The notes: generated by a model not told the origin, from the letters alone. A stretch of DNA of 64,000 nt from Methylobacterium sp. SyP6R (GCF_019216885.1 NZ_JAAQRC020000001.1:3082501-3146500), one strand, 5' to 3'. Positions 19,171 to 27,572 are shown, counted from the stretch's first letter. Program-made: numbers and translations.

Positions 19171-19319
19171 AGATGTCACCGTTACGGGCATGGGGGCCGT
19201 CTGTCAACGCCGTCGCGTCCCGGTTTTGCCGGGCCCGCCTTGATTTCACGCTGCCCTTCGCCGAAGACCGCCCGGCGTGCCGGCCGGTCGGTTGCGCGCG
19301 AGACGTGCGGGAGACCACG

Positions 19320-19715
19320 ATGGAAGAGCTTGTTGCCCGGGTGACGCAGGCCACGGGCCTGGACGCGACCACGGCCCAGAAGGCGATCGGGCACATCCTG
19401 GCCTTCCTGCAGAAGGAAGGCCCGGCCGAGGAGGTCAATCAGCTGATCGCGGCGATGCCGGGCGCCGATGCGGCCCTCGCCCAAGCCGGCGACGGCGGCC
19501 CCGGCGAGGGCGGCGGCGGCCTGATGGGCATGCTCGGCGGCATGATGGGCGGCGGCGTGATGGCGCTCGGCCAGAAGCTGATGTCCGCCGGCGTGCCGAT
19601 GGGCCAGATGCAGCCGCTCGGCCGCGAGCTGTTCGCCTATGGCCGCGAGAAGGCCGGCGAGGACGTGATGGGCCCGATCGTCGGCTCGATCCCGGGGCTG
19701 AACCAGTTCGTCTGA
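19320..19715 (+). CDS. Small conserved protein, DUF2267/DUF2780-like
   Basis: A 131-residue soluble protein starting [20 protein letters not shown]. The N-terminal 55 residues form a helical repeat ([20 protein letters not shown]) like the DUF2267/DUF2780 type of small proteins of unknown function. A glycine/methionine-rich middle ([17 protein letters not shown]) and a helical end follow. GGGAGA precedes the ATG. It is divergent from rplU and is followed by a GC-rich terminator. The role is unknown. Confidence 0.65.
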   Translation: MEELVARVTQATGLDATTAQKAIGHILAFLQKEGPAEEVNQLIAAMPGADAALAQAGDGGPGEGGGGLMGMLGGMMGGGVMALGQKLMSAGVPMGQMQPLGRELFAYGREKAGEDVMGPIVGSIPGLNQFV

Positions 19716-19725
19716 CTTTTCCGGC

Positions 19726-19752
19726 GGCGGGGCGGTACCGCCCCGCCAACCG
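19726..19752 (+). terminator. GC palindrome terminator
   Basis: GGCGGGGCGG (19726-19735) and CCGCCCCGCC (19738-19747) are separated only by TA, and AACCGTTTGG follows. It lies ten bases after the stop of the DUF-type gene and before olsB. The stem is very strong but the T-tract is poor. Confidence 0.6.
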
Positions 19753-19879
19753 TTTGGAAACCTTCGTAAACCCCTGTCATATTCCCGTGCGGGGTTTCGT
19801 GGTGTTGTGTCGCCACGCGGGGCGGTCGCGGCGACCGCTCCCCGGGCGCCCGGTCGGCGCCGTACGGGATGCCTCGACC

Positions 19880-20869
19880 ATGGTTCCGTTCCTCACCCGT
19901 GGCCCGGCCGGCGACGGCCGCGACGCTCCGCCGCCCGGCATCCCCCTCACGCGCCTCCTCGGCCGCGCCGCGGAGGGCGGCATCCAGCTCAAGGGGCTGG
20001 CCCAGCCCTCGCGGCTCTTCCCGCGCCTGAAGCACTTTCCGACGCCCGGCCTCGACCCCCTGCTCGGCCGCATCGGCTCCCTCGAGGTGCGCCTCGCAAC
20101 GACGCCGAAGGAGGTCAAGCGGGCCCAGCGCCTGCGCTACCGCGTCTTCTATGAGGAGATGGCGGCGATTCCGACCGGCATGGCCCTGATCAAGCGCCGC
20201 GACGCCGACGAGTACGACGCGGTCTGCGACCACCTCCTGGTGATCGACCACGCCGCCCAGGAAACCAAGCCCTTCCGCAAGCCCAAGCCCCGGGTCGTCG
20301 GTACCTACCGCCTGCTGCGCCAGGAGCAGGCCGACCGGCATTTCGGCTTCTACACCGCCGGTGAGTACGATCTCGGCCCGGTGCTGGAGGCCAATGCCGG
20401 CAAGAGGGTGCTGGAACTCGGCCGCTCCTGCGTGCTCAAGCCCTACCGCACCAAGCGCACCGTCGAGCTGCTGTGGCACGGCATCTGGGCTTATGTGCTG
20501 CATCACCGCATCGACGCGATGCTCGGCTGCGCCAGCCTGGAAGGCACCGATCCCGACCGTCTCGCGCTGCCCTTGAGCTTCCTGCACCACTTCGCCCGCG
20601 CCCCCGAGGGCTGGCGCGCCCGCGCGCTGCCGGACCGCCACGTCGCCATGGACCGCTTGAGCCGCGAGGCGATCGACCCGAAGGCCGCCCTCCAGGCCCT
20701 GCCGCCCCTGATCAAGGGCTACCTGCGGGTCGGCGCCACCTTCGGCGACGGGGCGGTGGTCGATCGCCAGTTCGGCACCACCGACGTGTTCGTGGTGCTG
20801 CCCGTGGAGGCGATCGCCAAGCGGTATATCGGGCATTTCGGCGCGGAGGCGGGGCGGCACGCGGCGTGA
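19880..20869 (+). CDS. olsB: OlsB-type ornithine N-alpha-acyltransferase (GNAT fold)
   Basis: A 329-residue GNAT-fold acyltransferase. Starting near residue 70 it matches the OlsB/hemolysin-related family that transfers a 3-hydroxyacyl chain from ACP to ornithine, the first step of ornithine-lipid synthesis. Signatures are LATTPKEVKRAQRLRYRVFYEEM, CDHLLVID, VGTYRLLR, LELGRSCV and the IDAMLGCASLEGTDP segment. It carries an N-terminal extension of about 65 residues compared with rhizobial OlsB. The partner OlsA acyltransferase is not in this window. Membrane-associated, non-phosphorus lipids made this way help under phosphate limitation. The main alternative is a related acyltransferase with another amino-acid acceptor. 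Confidence 0.8.
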   Translation: MVPFLTRGPAGDGRDAPPPGIPLTRLLGRAAEGGIQLKGLAQPSRLFPRLKHFPTPGLDPLLGRIGSLEVRLATTPKEVKRAQRLRYRVFYEEMAAIPTGMALIKRRDADEYDAVCDHLLVIDHAAQETKPFRKPKPRVVGTYRLLRQEQADRHFGFYTAGEYDLGPVLEANAGKRVLELGRSCVLKPYRTKRTVELLWHGIWAYVLHHRIDAMLGCASLEGTDPDRLALPLSFLHHFARAPEGWRARALPDRHVAMDRLSREAIDPKAALQALPPLIKGYLRVGATFGDGAVVDRQFGTTDVFVVLPVEAIAKRYIGHFGAEAGRHAA

Positions 20870-20904
20870 GAAGGCGGTAATTGGCGCCGTGGATCTCGGC
20901 GCTT

Positions 20905-21204
20905 TCAGATGGATGCCGCCTCGGACATCTCCCGGGGCGTGATTCTCGACAAGTCGGTCGTTGCCTGTGCATTTGCCAAGTCGTGAGCCGCCTGTAGGTT
21001 GACCCAGAACTGTGCCGTCGTGCCAAAGTACCGGCCTAAGCGGAGTGCCGTATCGGCCGTCACGCCACGACGCTCGCGGACGATATCGCTGATCCGGTTG
21101 TGTGGGACATCGAGCGCGTCCGCGAGTTGCCTGGCGCTGAGGTTTAGTGGCTTGAGATACTCCTCAAGCAGATATTCTCCTGGGTGAATGCGTTTCCGAG
21201 GCAT
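20905..21204 (-). CDS. higA: HigA-type antitoxin (XRE family)
   Basis: A 99-residue helix-turn-helix protein of the HigA/VapI type. It begins MPRKRIHPGEYLLEEYLKPL and carries LSARQLADALDVPHNRISDI as the HTH and GRYFGTTAQFWVNLQAAHD as the conserved dimer helix. It should neutralise HigB and repress the pair's promoter. The order is toxin then antitoxin with 15 bases between them, the reverse of most type II systems and normal for higBA. Confidence 0.93.
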   Translation of the reverse strand: MPRKRIHPGEYLLEEYLKPLNLSARQLADALDVPHNRISDIVRERRGVTADTALRLGRYFGTTAQFWVNLQAAHDLANAQATTDLSRITPREMSEAASI

Positions 21205-21219
21205 GTCGAAACACTCTGA

Positions 21220-21504
21220 TCAATGGTGATAATCAACGATCTCGACGTTGTGAGGGCCTTGCTCCGTCCAGTGGAAGCACAGCCTCCACTGGTCGTTGAT
21301 GCGGATGCTGTATTGTCCCGCACGATCCCCTCTGAGAGCTTCCAGTCGATTGCCGGGCGGGCTCCGCAGGTCGTCAAGCTTGATTGCTGCGTCCAGAGCG
21401 TCGAGCTTGCGCAGTGCGATGCGTTCGAAGCTGCGCCATGATGGGTGACAGATGCCATCTTCATGGAACACGCGGGTCCGTCTGTCCGCGAAGCTCTGTA
21501 TCAT
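21220..21504 (-). CDS. higB: HigB-type mRNA interferase toxin (RelE fold)
   Basis: A 94-residue RelE-superfamily toxin that cleaves translated mRNA in the ribosomal A site. It starts MIQSFADRRTRVFHEDG. The basic core ERIALRKLDAL, LEALRGDRAGQYSIRINDQWRLCFHW and the terminal VEIVDYHH are all typical and intact. A longer frame to 21609 lacks a ribosome site and conserved sequence. It is paired with higA 15 bases downstream. Confidence 0.93.
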   Translation of the reverse strand: MIQSFADRRTRVFHEDGICHPSWRSFERIALRKLDALDAAIKLDDLRSPPGNRLEALRGDRAGQYSIRINDQWRLCFHWTEQGPHNVEIVDYHH

Positions 21505-21624
21505 AGAAGGTCGTTGCGTGGTGCGCAACACGTAACATGCCGAATGCAGAATGCAGTTTGATAAGCAGCCGCAGGTTGAGTGCGGCTGCGATCGCATACG
21601 GGATACCAAACGGGAGGTGACTGC

Positions 21625-22461
21625 CTACACCAACCCCCGCAACCCCTCCCGATAGGTCGGATAGGCCAGTTCCACCCCCAGCTCCTCCCGGATCCGCCGG
21701 TTTCGCACCCGTTTGTTCTCGCCGTAGAAGCTGCGGGCCATCGGGCTCAAGTTGGCCGTGTCGAAATCGACGGCCGGCGGCAGGGCCAACCCGGCAAGCT
21801 CCGCCGCGAAGGCCGTCACGTCCTGCGGCGGGGCCGGCTCGTCGTCGGTGACGTTGTAGATCGCCCCCGGCCGCGGCCGGTCGAGGGAGGCGGCGAGGGT
21901 CGTGGCGATGTCGTCGACGTGGATGCGGTTGAACACCTGGCCCGGCTTGACGATGCGCTGCGCCTTGCCCTGCCGGAGCTTCTCGAACGCGTTGCGCCCC
22001 GGCCCGTAGATGCCGGAGAGCCGGAAGACCTGCACCGCCTTGCCCGTCCGCGCCCCGAGCGACAGCCACGCCTCCTCCGCCGCGACCCGGTCGCGGGTGC
22101 GCTGATGCGACGGGGCCGGCGGGGTCGCCTCGTCGATCCAGGCGCCGCCCTGGTCGCCATAGACCCCGATCGTCGAGAGATAGCCGATCCACCGCGCCGG
22201 GCCGGCGGCGATCACCTCCTCGAAGGCCGCCAGCGCCGGGTCGGCGCCGGAATCCGGCGGGATCGACACCAGGATCGCGTCGGCCTGGCCAAGGTCGTCG
22301 GCGATCCGCGGATCGGTCCCCTCGGGCGAGAAGACGCGCAAGGTGACCCCGTCGAGGCTGCCCGGATTCTGGCGGGTCGCCGTGACGCTCGCGAAACGGC
22401 CGCGCTCGCGCGCCGCGAAATGGCCGGCGGTGTAGCCGAGCCCGAAGACGAACAGGTTCAT
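21625..22461 (-). CDS. NAD-dependent epimerase/SDR-family protein (YeeZ-like)
   Basis: A 278-residue Rossmann protein starting MNLFVFGLGYTAGHFAA, whose glycine motif is in the first 15 residues. It contains GYLSTIGVYGDQGG, VFRLSGIYGPGRNAFEKLRQG and RIHVDDIATTLAASL, the standard blocks of the extended SDR subgroup that includes YeeZ. The usual YxxxK is not clear, so an atypical or non-catalytic member is possible. It lies 28 bases after queG on the same strand, in the run uppP (divergent), fzlA-like, queG, SDR. Substrate unknown. Confidence 0.8.
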   Translation of the reverse strand: MNLFVFGLGYTAGHFAARERGRFASVTATRQNPGSLDGVTLRVFSPEGTDPRIADDLGQADAILVSIPPDSGADPALAAFEEVIAAGPARWIGYLSTIGVYGDQGGAWIDEATPPAPSHQRTRDRVAAEEAWLSLGARTGKAVQVFRLSGIYGPGRNAFEKLRQGKAQRIVKPGQVFNRIHVDDIATTLAASLDRPRPGAIYNVTDDEPAPPQDVTAFAAELAGLALPPAVDFDTANLSPMARSFYGENKRVRNRRIREELGVELAYPTYREGLRGLV

Positions 22462-22489
22462 AGGCCGCGCCCTGAAAGGATGTGCGGTC

Positions 22490-23665
22490 TTATGCAGGGC
22501 GCCGCCCTGCACCCGCCAGAGGGCTCGCCCTCTGGACACCCTGATTTTTCGCGAGCCGCCACTCGGCCAGCACGTCGGAATCGTGTTCGTCCGGGGGGGC
22601 GGCAGGGGGCAGGCGCCCGAGGCGGGCGAGCGCCCACACCGCCATGCCGCGCACCAGCGGCGAGGCATCCGCCAGCAGGCGCTCCGCCTCGCCGGCCAAC
22701 CTTGAGTCCCCCGAATTGCCGATGGCGATCAGCACGTTGCGCAGGAAGCGGTCGCGCCCGGTGCGTTTGATCGGTGTGCCGGAGAACCGCACCCGGAAGG
22801 CGTCGCCGTCGAGCCGGGCCAGTTCCACCAGGGCAGGAGCCGCGAGCTCCGCGCGCGACGCCAGCCGCGCCTCGCGTGCGGCGGCCGCGAACTTGTTCCA
22901 CGGGCAGACCGCCAGGCAATCGTCGCAGCCGAAGACCCTGTTGCCCATCGGCACCCGGAATTCCTCCGGGATCGGCCCCTCGTGCTCGATCGTCAGGTAG
23001 GCGAGGCAGCGCCGGGCATCGAGCTGGTAGGGGGCCGGGAAGGCGCCGGTCGGGCAGGCATCGAGGCAGCGGCGGCAGCGGCCGCAACGGTCGCCCTCGG
23101 GGGAATCCGGCGTGATCTCGGCCGTGGTGTAGATCGCCCCGAGCAGGAGCCAGTTGCCGAAGCCACGCGAGACGAGCACGCTGTGCTTGCCCTGCCAGCC
23201 GAGGCCGGACGCCGCCGCCAGCGGCTTCTCCATCACCGGCGCCGTATCGACGAAGACCTTGACCTTGGCGCCGGCCTTCGCCGCGAAGGCGCCGCCGAGC
23301 TCCTTCAGCTTGCCCTTGATCACGTCGTGATAGTCGCGCCGCCGGGCATAGACGGCGATCGATCCGCGCGACGGCTCGGCCAGGGCCGCCAGCGGGTCGC
23401 CGTCCGGCCCGGCATTGACCCCGAGCATCACGATGCTGCGCACGTCCGGCCAAAGCCGCGCCGGATCGGCCCGCTCGCCGGTGCGCTCCTCCATCCAGCC
23501 CATGCCGCCATGGTGGCCGGCGGCGAGCCAGGCGGAGAGGCGCTCGGGGAGCGCCGGCACCGCGTCGGGGCGGGTGACCGCCAGGGCATCGAAGCCCAGG
23601 GCCCGGGCGCGGGTCTCCAGGAAGGGGCGAAAAGCCTCGGGTGTCAGCAGGATGCGAGAGGTCAG
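22490..23665 (-). CDS. queG: Epoxyqueuosine reductase
   Basis: A cobalamin- and [4Fe-4S]-dependent enzyme that converts epoxyqueuosine to queuosine in tRNA. Two ferredoxin-type clusters are visible as CGRCRRCLDACPTG and CDDCLAVCP (about 200-260). A HEAT-like C-terminus (LRNVLIAIGNSGD, LVRGMAVWALARLG) follows. The length is about 391 residues. No ATG, GTG or TTG precedes the conserved region. A CTG overlapping the TGA of the upstream gene by three bases is the most plausible start, and no ribosome site is clear. The last 18 residues after WRLAKNQ are encoded by a palindromic intergenic repeat (22516-22535) and are unlikely to be ancestral. It follows the fzlA-like gene in one operon. Confidence 0.88.
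   Translation of the reverse strand: MTSRILLTPEAFRPFLETRARALGFDALAVTRPDAVPALPERLSAWLAAGHHGGMGWMEERTGERADPARLWPDVRSIVMLGVNAGPDGDPLAALAEPSRGSIAVYARRRDYHDVIKGKLKELGGAFAAKAGAKVKVFVDTAPVMEKPLAAASGLGWQGKHSVLVSRGFGNWLLLGAIYTTAEITPDSPEGDRCGRCRRCLDACPTGAFPAPYQLDARRCLAYLTIEHEGPIPEEFRVPMGNRVFGCDDCLAVCPWNKFAAAAREARLASRAELAAPALVELARLDGDAFRVRFSGTPIKRTGRDRFLRNVLIAIGNSGDSRLAGEAERLLADASPLVRGMAVWALARLGRLPPAAPPDEHDSDVLAEWRLAKNQGVQRASPLAGAGRRPA
22516..22535. repeat. Short palindrome inside the queG 3' end
   Basis: CCAGAGGG (22516-22523) and CCCTCTGG (22528-22535) flank CTCG, within GC-rich text of the kind often dispersed between alphaproteobacterial genes. Here it lies upstream of the queG stop at 22490 and is translated as part of the protein's tail. 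Position, symmetry and the absence of homologous protein sequence suggest an inserted repeat. Confidence 0.6.
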
Positions 23666-24354
23666 AAGTCCAGATCCGCGTAATGATCGGCCGGCGCCAT
23701 CCCGGCCACCCGGTCGGCGAGCAGGCTGCGGAAGGAGGGGCGCGACTTCACCCGCGCGTACCAGTTCCGGGCCATCTCGTCCTCGTCCCACGGCACGTCG
23801 CCGAGATAGTCGACGCAGGACAGGTGCGCCGCTGCGGCGAGGTCGGCATAGGTCAGCTGGCTGCCCGCCAGCCAGTTCCGCCGCGAGATCAGGTAGCCGA
23901 TGTATTTCAGGTGGTAGCGCACGTTGCTGCGCGCCGCCCGGATCGCGTTCATGTCCGGCGGGCCGCCGCCGTACTGCGAGGTCATGAAGCGCTTGTGGAT
24001 CTTCTCGGTGACGAGGTAGCCGGTCACCTCCTGGTCGAATTTCTGCAGGAACCAGTCGAGCAGGCGCCGCACCTCGACCCGGGCGGCGGGGGATTCCGGC
24101 AGGAGCCGCATCCCGCTCAAGCCGAGGCCCCGCGTCTCGTCGAGATATTCGGCGATGATGCTGCCGCCGGGTACCGCGAGCCCGCCCTCCTCGACCAGCA
24201 CCGGGGTGGTGCCGGCGGGGTTCATCATCAAGAAGTCTTCCCGGCGCTCCCAGGGGCGCTCTTCGACGAGCTGGGGCTCCATGCCCATCTCGGCCATGAT
24301 CAGGCGCACGAAGCGGGAATGCGGGCAGAACGGGGAGTGATGGAGCGTCGCCAT
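23662..24354 (-). CDS. fzlA: FzlA-like glutathione S-transferase homologue
   Basis: A 230-residue GST-fold protein: thioredoxin-like N-terminus (SPFCPHSRFVRLIMAEMG; NPAGTTPVLVEEGGLAVPG at about 46-64) and helical C-terminal domain (LDWFLQKFDQEVT, NVRYHLKYIGYLISRRNWLAG, TYADLAAAAHLSC). It ends in YADLDF. WFLxKFxxEVT, the IRAARxNVRYH helix and the YADLDF tail match my recollection of FzlA, the essential alphaproteobacterial protein that binds FtsZ and curves its filaments during division, rather than a detoxifying GST. It is divergent from uppP and coupled to queG. If not FzlA, it is an uncharacterised GST. Confidence 0.72.
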   Translation of the reverse strand: MATLHHSPFCPHSRFVRLIMAEMGMEPQLVEERPWERREDFLMMNPAGTTPVLVEEGGLAVPGGSIIAEYLDETRGLGLSGMRLLPESPAARVEVRRLLDWFLQKFDQEVTGYLVTEKIHKRFMTSQYGGGPPDMNAIRAARSNVRYHLKYIGYLISRRNWLAGSQLTYADLAAAAHLSCVDYLGDVPWDEDEMARNWYARVKSRPSFRSLLADRVAGMAPADHYADLDF

Positions 24355-24760
24355 GCGTGGCCGTTTCGCGCTTCGTCTGTCGGCTGGCCTGGAAGGTCGG
24401 CTCGCGGTGGGTCGTGCGTCTCCGAATTGACCCCCGCAGGATTAACGTCTGGTCACCGAGACACGGATATCTTTCGGCATCCTTAACACGGGTGACGGGT
24501 GCTGGTAACCGAGCCTCAACCGTGTCGGTGCGACACTCCGTCGAGAGGCCTAAACCTCCGGCACGCCCCTCACCACAGACTTGCCACAGAGGTGGAGCCG
24601 TACCGGTGCGCAAGACGCGGGCGCGGCCCGGGTCCCGTTCCCATCCCCGCCGGACGCGGTCGCCCGACCGCCCGCGCGCGACCACGAGAGCAGGCGACAT
24701 GACGACGGCGACAGGACGAGCGGGCAGGCCCGCGGCGAATGCCCTGCGGGGAGCGCGGTG
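24355..24760. other. Divergent fzlA-like/uppP intergenic region
   Basis: A 406-base spacer that must contain promoters for both directions. A TTGACC hexamer at 24427-24432 is the best -35-like match for rightward transcription, but no convincing -10 follows at 17 bases. A slightly AT-richer stretch lies at 24420-24490. No repeat family member or RNA gene was recognised. Confidence 0.4.
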
Positions 24761-25564
24761 ATGGACGTCGCCAGCATCGGCAAGGCCGTGGTGCTCGCCC
24801 TCGTCGAGGGAGCCACCGAGTTCATCCCGGTCTCCTCGACCGGGCACCAGCTCCTCGTCGGCCACTTCATCGGGTTCGAATCGCCCAACAACACCTTCGA
24901 GGTGCTGATCCAGCTCGGCGCCATCCTGGCGATCGTCAGCGTCTATTTCCGCCAGCTGCTCGACCTGCTGCGGCGCGGGCCCAGCGATCCGAACGCCCGC
25001 CGCTTCATCCTGGCGATCCTGATCGCGTTCCTGCCCGCCGCCATCATCGGCGGCCTGTTCTCGAAATACATCAAGTTCTACCTGTTCAACCCCTGGATCA
25101 TCTGCTCGACCCTGGTCGCCGGCGGCCTCGTGCTCCTCGTCATCGACGAGACCGACCTCGAGCAGAAATACGACGACGTGCACCAGTTCTCGCTGCCGAT
25201 GGCCCTGAAGATCGGCTTCTTCCAGTGCCTGGCGATGGTCCCCGGCGTGTCGCGTTCCGGCGCCACCATCGTCGGCGCGATGCTGATGGGCTCGGGCAAG
25301 CGCGCCGCCACCGAGTTCTCGTTCTACCTCGCCATGCCGACCATGGCCGGCGCCTTCGCCAAGGACCTGCTCGACAACTACAAGAACCTGTCGAAGGACG
25401 ATGTCGGGCTGATCGCCATCGGCTTCGTGGTGGCGTTCGTGTCGGCGTTGTTCGTGGTCCGCAAGCTCCTCGACTACGTCTCCCGCCACGGGTTCTCGCT
25501 GTTCGCCTGGTGGCGCATCATCGTCGGCGCGGCGGGCTTTGCCGGGCTGATCGTGTTCGGCTGA
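24761..25564 (+). CDS. uppP: Undecaprenyl-diphosphatase (UppP/BacA family)
   Basis: A 267-residue integral membrane phosphatase that regenerates undecaprenyl phosphate for peptidoglycan and other envelope polymers. The two signature motifs are present: EGATEFIPVSSTGHQLL (about 15-31) and PGVSRSGATIVGAMLMG (about 161-177), with multiple membrane helices between them and ending SLFAWWRIIVGAAG. The start ATG at 24761 follows a GTG and yields the typical MDVASIGKAVVLALVEG. It is divergent from the fzlA-like gene, an arrangement that groups lipid-carrier recycling with a division protein. Confidence 0.95.
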   Translation: MDVASIGKAVVLALVEGATEFIPVSSTGHQLLVGHFIGFESPNNTFEVLIQLGAILAIVSVYFRQLLDLLRRGPSDPNARRFILAILIAFLPAAIIGGLFSKYIKFYLFNPWIICSTLVAGGLVLLVIDETDLEQKYDDVHQFSLPMALKIGFFQCLAMVPGVSRSGATIVGAMLMGSGKRAATEFSFYLAMPTMAGAFAKDLLDNYKNLSKDDVGLIAIGFVVAFVSALFVVRKLLDYVSRHGFSLFAWWRIIVGAAGFAGLIVFG

Positions 25565-25680
25565 CGGGCAAGGGTGACGGGGAGGGCGCGTCGCTCGCGT
25601 TCGAGGGACCTCGACCAATGGCGTGTGGCGCGGTTATGTCCTGGCGTTAGGGAGAAGACCCCGCGCCACGAGGACCCGCC

Positions 25681-27510
25681 ATGGACGATACGACGCTCGC
25701 CGCCGCGTTTCCGGCCGCCACGGAGGCGCAGTGGCGTGCCCTGGTCGACGGGGTGCTGAAGGGGGCCGATTTCGAGAAGCGGCTGGTGCGCCGCACCCCC
25801 GACGGCATCGCGGTTCAGCCGCTCTATCCGCCGGCCGAGGCCGCGCCCCAGCCCGGACGCGCCGCGCCGGGGCGCTGGCGGGTGAGCCAGCGGGTCGACC
25901 ATCCGGATCCGGCCGAGGCCAATGCCCTGGCGCTGACCGACCTCGACGGCGGCGCCGACGCCCTGACCCTGGTGATGGCCGGCAGCCCCGCCGCCCGCGG
26001 CTTCGGCCTGCCCGGGCCCCAGGCCATCGCGGCGGCGCTCGACGGGGTGATGCTGCCGCTGATCGGCCTGCGGCTCGATGCCGGCGCCGCGGGGCCGGAC
26101 GCCGCCCGGGCGCTCCTCGCCCTGGCCGAGGCCCGCGGCGACGACCTCGCCACCCTCGACATCGATCTCGGCCTCGATCCCATCGCCGTTCAGGCCGCCA
26201 CCGGGGCGGCCCCGTCCTGGCCCGGCCTCGCCGACTTGCTGCGCGAGGTCGAGGCGGCGGGATTCACCGGCCGCGCCTTCCTGGCCGATGCCCGGCCCTT
26301 CCACGAGGCCGGCGCCAGCGAGGCGCTGGAACTGGCGGCCGTCCTGTCCGGGGCGCTCGCGACCCTGCGGGCCCTGGAGGCCGGCGGGTACGATCTGGAG
26401 CGCGCCCGCGCCGCCCTGGCCTTCCTGCTGGTGGCCGAATCCGACGAATTCCTGACGGTGGCGAAGGTCCGGGCCCTGCGCCGGCTCTGGGCCCGGATCG
26501 AGGAGGCTTGCGGGCTCGCGCCTGCGCCGATCCGCCTGCACGCCGAGACCGCTTGGCGCAGCACCACCCGGCGCGACCCCTGGGTCAACATGCTGCGCGC
26601 CACCGCCGCCGTCTTCTCCGCCGGCCTCGGCGGGGCCGATGCGGTGACGGTTTTGCCCTTCACCGCGGCTCTGGGCCTGCCCGATGCCTTCGCCCGCCGC
26701 TGCGCCCGCAACACCCAGCACGTCCTCCTCGACGAGGCCAATCTCTGGCGCGTCGCCGATCCGGCTGCCGGAGCCGGCGGCTTCGAGGTCCTGACCGACC
26801 AGCTCTGCGGTGAGGCCTGGGGGCTGTTCCAGGCGATCGAGCGGGACGGGGGCATTGCGAAGAGCCTGCGCTCGGGCGCGATGGCCGACCGCCTCGCCGC
26901 ATTGCGAAAAACCCGCGACGCGGATCTCGCCACCCGCCGCCAGCCGATCACCGGCACCAGCGAGTTCCCGGACCTGCACGAGGCGCCCGTCGCGGTGCTG
27001 GTGCCCGCCCCGGCGGCGGAAGCGGTGTCGGAGGGTGCCCTGCCGTCCCGGCGCCTCGCCGAGCCCTTCGAGGCCCTGCGCGACACTTCCGATGCCATCC
27101 TCGCCCGCACGGGACGGCGCCCGCGGGTCTTCCTCGCCAATCTCGGGGCTCTCAGCGCCTTCAACACCCGCGCCACCTTCGCCCGCAACGCCTTCGAGGC
27201 CGGGGGCATCGAGGCGGTGACGAACGAAGGCTTTGCCGATCACGCCGCCCTGGCCGAGGCGTTCCGGGCGTCCGGCACGCCGATCGCCTGCCTGTGCTCC
27301 TCGGATGCGGTCTATGCCGAGGAGGCGGTGTCGGCGGCCGAGGCCCTGCGCGGAGCGGGTGCCACCACGCTGTTCCTCGCCGGCCGGCCCGGCGACCTCG
27401 AGCCCGCCTTGCGGGCGGCCGGCGTCGCTTACGACCTTTATGCCGGCTGCGACCTCGTGAAGCTGCTGGGCAGAGCGCAAGAGGCGGCGCAAGAGGCGGC
27501 GAAAGCCTGA
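25681..27510 (+). CDS. mutA: Methylmalonyl-CoA mutase, small (beta) subunit
   Basis: A 609-residue non-catalytic partner of the cobalamin-dependent mutase that interconverts methylmalonyl-CoA and succinyl-CoA. In methylotrophs it also closes the ethylmalonyl-CoA pathway. The TIM-barrel half includes WRVSQRVDHPDPAEAN, HAETAWRSTTRRDPWVNMLR, GADAVTVLPF and ARNTQHVLLDEANL. The C-terminal B12-like domain (about 475-600) lacks the cobalamin-binding DxHxxG, as expected for the small subunit. The large subunit is not in the window. A palindromic hairpin and holC follow at once. Confidence 0.92.
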   Translation: MDDTTLAAAFPAATEAQWRALVDGVLKGADFEKRLVRRTPDGIAVQPLYPPAEAAPQPGRAAPGRWRVSQRVDHPDPAEANALALTDLDGGADALTLVMAGSPAARGFGLPGPQAIAAALDGVMLPLIGLRLDAGAAGPDAARALLALAEARGDDLATLDIDLGLDPIAVQAATGAAPSWPGLADLLREVEAAGFTGRAFLADARPFHEAGASEALELAAVLSGALATLRALEAGGYDLERARAALAFLLVAESDEFLTVAKVRALRRLWARIEEACGLAPAPIRLHAETAWRSTTRRDPWVNMLRATAAVFSAGLGGADAVTVLPFTAALGLPDAFARRCARNTQHVLLDEANLWRVADPAAGAGGFEVLTDQLCGEAWGLFQAIERDGGIAKSLRSGAMADRLAALRKTRDADLATRRQPITGTSEFPDLHEAPVAVLVPAPAAEAVSEGALPSRRLAEPFEALRDTSDAILARTGRRPRVFLANLGALSAFNTRATFARNAFEAGGIEAVTNEGFADHAALAEAFRASGTPIACLCSSDAVYAEEAVSAAEALRGAGATTLFLAGRPGDLEPALRAAGVAYDLYAGCDLVKLLGRAQEAAQEAAKA

Positions 27511-27547
27511 GGCCGGACACCGCGCCCTGAGCCGGTGCCGTCCGGCC
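27511..27547 (+). other. Intercistronic hairpin between mutA and holC
   Basis: GGCCGGAC (27511-27518) pairs with GTCCGGCC (27540-27547), and an inner CACCG/CGGTG extends the stem. It begins immediately after the mutA stop and ends 26 bases before the holC start. There is no T-run. It may stabilise the mutA 3' end or lower read-through into holC. Confidence 0.5.
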
Positions 27548-27572
27548 CGGGGCGCCCTATCTCGTGAGCACC

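Noticed and set aside
21220..21609. A longer HigB starting at 21609
   Set aside because: The upstream codons have no ribosome site or family similarity; MIQSFADRRTR at 21504 fits RelE-type toxins.
24860..24885. GGGTTCGAATC resembling a tRNA T-arm
   Set aside because: It lies inside the uppP reading frame, and no acceptor or anticodon stem can be built around it.
22490..25618. A 1042-residue frame continuing from QueG through the GST and uppP region
   Set aside because: Only its C-terminal ~390 residues show QueG motifs. The rest is the wrong frame of the fzlA-like gene and the strand opposite uppP.
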